From: Eubacteriales bacterium
GTDB lineage: Bacteria > Bacillota > Clostridia > Lachnospirales > Lachnospiraceae
Assembly (NCBI GenBank): GCA_030526265.1
Contig: JAUNDE010000019.1
Location: 1-34,684 of the forward strand
Reading direction: 5' to 3'
DNA: 34,684 nucleotides
In this document: positions 33,473-34,684 of the stretch, piece by piece
Layout of the letters: every line of letters starts with the position of its first letter
Position numbering within the stretch: position 1 is the first letter of the stretch
Made by a program: the position numbers and the translations under genes
Notes under the pieces: generated by a model
What the model was told of the DNA's origin: nothing
The model's input: only the letters and a program-made list of their open reading frames with translations
Databases searched by the model: none

Positions 33473-33609
33473 GTATGACAATAGAAGAAACAGAAGGCTT
33501 CATTAGCCCCGAAGCATCTGGTTTCATATAATTTTGAATGATTGGATATACGGACAGTATCTGATGATTCACAGGTAATTGTAATGATTCAAATAGGAGG
33601 ACAAAACCA
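33473..33609 (+). promoter_or_regulatory. rplM mRNA leader, possible autoregulatory element
   Basis: The leader holds one clear hairpin: CAGA/TCTG and GCTTC/GAAGC (33491-33520), plus two ATGATTCA repeats near the ribosome binding site. Firmicutes often have an L13-binding leader before rplM; by position this could be one, but I cannot confirm the family consensus by eye. Confidence 0.4.
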
Positions 33610-34038
33610 ATGAAAACTTATATGGCGAATCCAGATAAGATTGAAAGAAAATGGTATGTAATTGATGCTGCTGGATGTACATTAGGACGTTTATCTTCAG
33701 AAGTAGCTAAGATTTTAAGAGGAAAAAATAAACCAGAATTCACACCACACATTGACACAGGTGATTATGTTGTAGTTGTGAATGCATCTAAGATTAAAGT
33801 AACTGGTAAGAAAATGAACCAGAAAGTATATTACAATCACTCAGACTATGTTGGAGGAATGAAAGAGACAACATTGGCAGAGATGATGGATAAGAAACCT
33901 GAAAGAGTAATTGAGCTCGCAGTTAAGGGAATGCTTCCAAAGGGACCTCTCGGAAGAGCTATGATCAAAAAGCTTCATGTATATGCTGGACCAGAGCATG
34001 AGCAGCAGGCTCAGAAGCCAGAGACACTTACAGTTTAA
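33610..34038 (+). CDS. rplM: 50S ribosomal protein L13
   Basis: L13 is an early assembly protein of the large subunit. 142 residues beginning [20 protein letters not shown] and containing the family block [21 protein letters not shown] near the end (in residues about 112-132). AGGAGG precedes the ATG. Cotranscribed with rpsI, its near-universal partner, 28 bases downstream. Confidence 0.97.
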   Translation: MKTYMANPDKIERKWYVIDAAGCTLGRLSSEVAKILRGKNKPEFTPHIDTGDYVVVVNASKIKVTGKKMNQKVYYNHSDYVGGMKETTLAEMMDKKPERVIELAVKGMLPKGPLGRAMIKKLHVYAGPEHEQQAQKPETLTV

Positions 34039-34066
34039 TTAGAAAGGTCGAAAGGAGGATTTTAAA

Positions 34067-34459
34067 ATGGCTACAGCTAAATTCTACGGAACAGGAAGAA
34101 GAAAAAAATCAATCGCAAGAGTATACTTGGTACCTGGAACAGGTAACATCACAATAAATAAAAGAGATATCGATGAGTATCTTGGACTTGAGACACTCAA
34201 AGTTATCGTTCGTCAGCCACTCGTGTTGACAGAGACAGAAGGAAAATTCGACGTAATCGTTAACGTGAAGGGTGGCGGTTATACAGGACAGGCTGGTGCT
34301 ATCCGTCATGGTATCGCAAGAGCACTTTGCGAGGCAGATGCTGATTACAGACCAGCACTTAAGAAAGCCGGATTCCTTACACGTGATCCACGTATGAAAG
34401 AGCGTAAGAAGTACGGTCTCAAAGCAGCTCGTAGAGCACCACAGTTCTCCAAGAGATAA
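34067..34459 (+). CDS. rpsI: 30S ribosomal protein S9
   Basis: S9 is in the 30S head; its C-terminal tail reaches the P site and contacts tRNA. 130 residues with [14 protein letters not shown] at the start, the [19 protein letters not shown] core and the invariant QFSKR ending. AAAGGAGGA precedes the ATG. Followed by a strong terminator. Confidence 0.97.
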   Translation: MATAKFYGTGRRKKSIARVYLVPGTGNITINKRDIDEYLGLETLKVIVRQPLVLTETEGKFDVIVNVKGGGYTGQAGAIRHGIARALCEADADYRPALKKAGFLTRDPRMKERKKYGLKAARRAPQFSKR

Positions 34460-34489
34460 TCATTTGTGGAACGATTACAAAAGATATTC

Positions 34490-34521
34490 ATCCCGGAAAC
34501 TTCGGTTTCCGGGATTTCTTT
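34490..34521 (+). terminator. Terminator of rplM-rpsI
   Basis: ATCCCGGAAAC pairs with GTTTCCGGGAT around a TTCG tetraloop (34490-34515), followed by TTCTTT. Confidence 0.92.
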
Positions 34522-34603
34522 ATATCTGGTCAGATCATTGACTGCAATCTCAAAAAATCTTAAACAAGTCACCCAAGTCATTGTTATTCGTAAGATAATT
34601 AAC

Positions 34604-34650
34604 TTGACAGAACAATGAATCTAAATTAGAATGTATCTGTATCAGATACA
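34604..34650 (+). promoter_or_regulatory. Promoter and operator-like palindrome for a downstream gene
   Basis: TTGACA (34604-34609) and TAGAAT (34627-34632), 17 bases apart, followed at once by the palindrome TGTATCTG-TAT-CAGATACA (34632-34650) covering the predicted start. The controlled gene lies beyond the window; the layout suggests a repressor-controlled promoter. Confidence 0.65.
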
Positions 34651-34684
34651 AATACATTAAAGCGTCTTATGTGAATATTGAGAG

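Overview
The window is a chromosomal segment of a low-to-mid G+C anaerobic Clostridia bacterium, most likely a Lachnospiraceae member (inference). Supporting signs are the Firmicutes spc/alpha ribosomal gene order, zinc-ribbon S14 and L36, strong AAGGAGG-type ribosome binding sites, an [FeFe] hydrogenase, a K+-type membrane pyrophosphatase, a tyrosine T-box, ECF transporter genes and an enlarged L17. There is no respiratory chain, prophage, insertion sequence, CRISPR array, rRNA or tRNA gene in view.

Layout. 1-7628: spc operon (rplN, rplX, rplE, rpsZ, rpsH, rplF, rplR, rpsE, rpmD, rplO, secY, adk, map, a KOW protein, infA), all on +, ended by a terminator after infA. 7759-11532: a new sigma-A-type promoter, then rpmJ, a strongly structured leader, and the alpha operon (rpsM, rpsK, rpsD, rpoA, rplQ) with its terminator. 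11533-15486: a two-gene hydrogenase unit, a flavin/Fe-S oxidoreductase plus HydA, under a promoter overlapped by a palindrome. 15490-16524 (-): secreted coiled-coil/3D-domain cell-wall protein. 16713-18972: small conserved protein, Cof-type HAD phosphatase, uppP. 19175-21502: polar amino-acid ABC transporter (permease, ATPase, binding protein); the binding-protein gene is split by an in-frame TAG. 21667-23652: mutY and a convergent lipid kinase. 23751-26026: purF behind a promoter and terminator placed back to back, then a cyclophilin. 26054-29564: ecfA1-ecfA2-ecfT-truA. 29698-31680: hppA. 31691-33350: T-box leader and tyrS. 33438-34521: rplM-rpsI with own promoter, leader and terminator. 34604-34650: a promoter with an operator-like palindrome for a gene beyond the window.

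The genes mostly serve growth: ribosome and RNA polymerase synthesis, protein export, N-terminal Met removal, nucleotide supply (adk, purF), tRNA modification and charging (truA, tyrS), vitamin uptake (ECF core) and anaerobic energy balance (hydrogenase, ion-pumping pyrophosphatase). The most unusual signals are non-coding: (1) a chain of clean hairpins between rpmJ and rpsM, where E. coli keeps its S4-controlled alpha-operon site; (2) a perfect 52-bp duplicate lying directly after the terminators of the purF and tyrS leaders, each copy closable by a stem whose 3' arm differs; (3) a structured spacer splitting rpsH from rplF. The broken binding-protein gene is the clearest coding anomaly.
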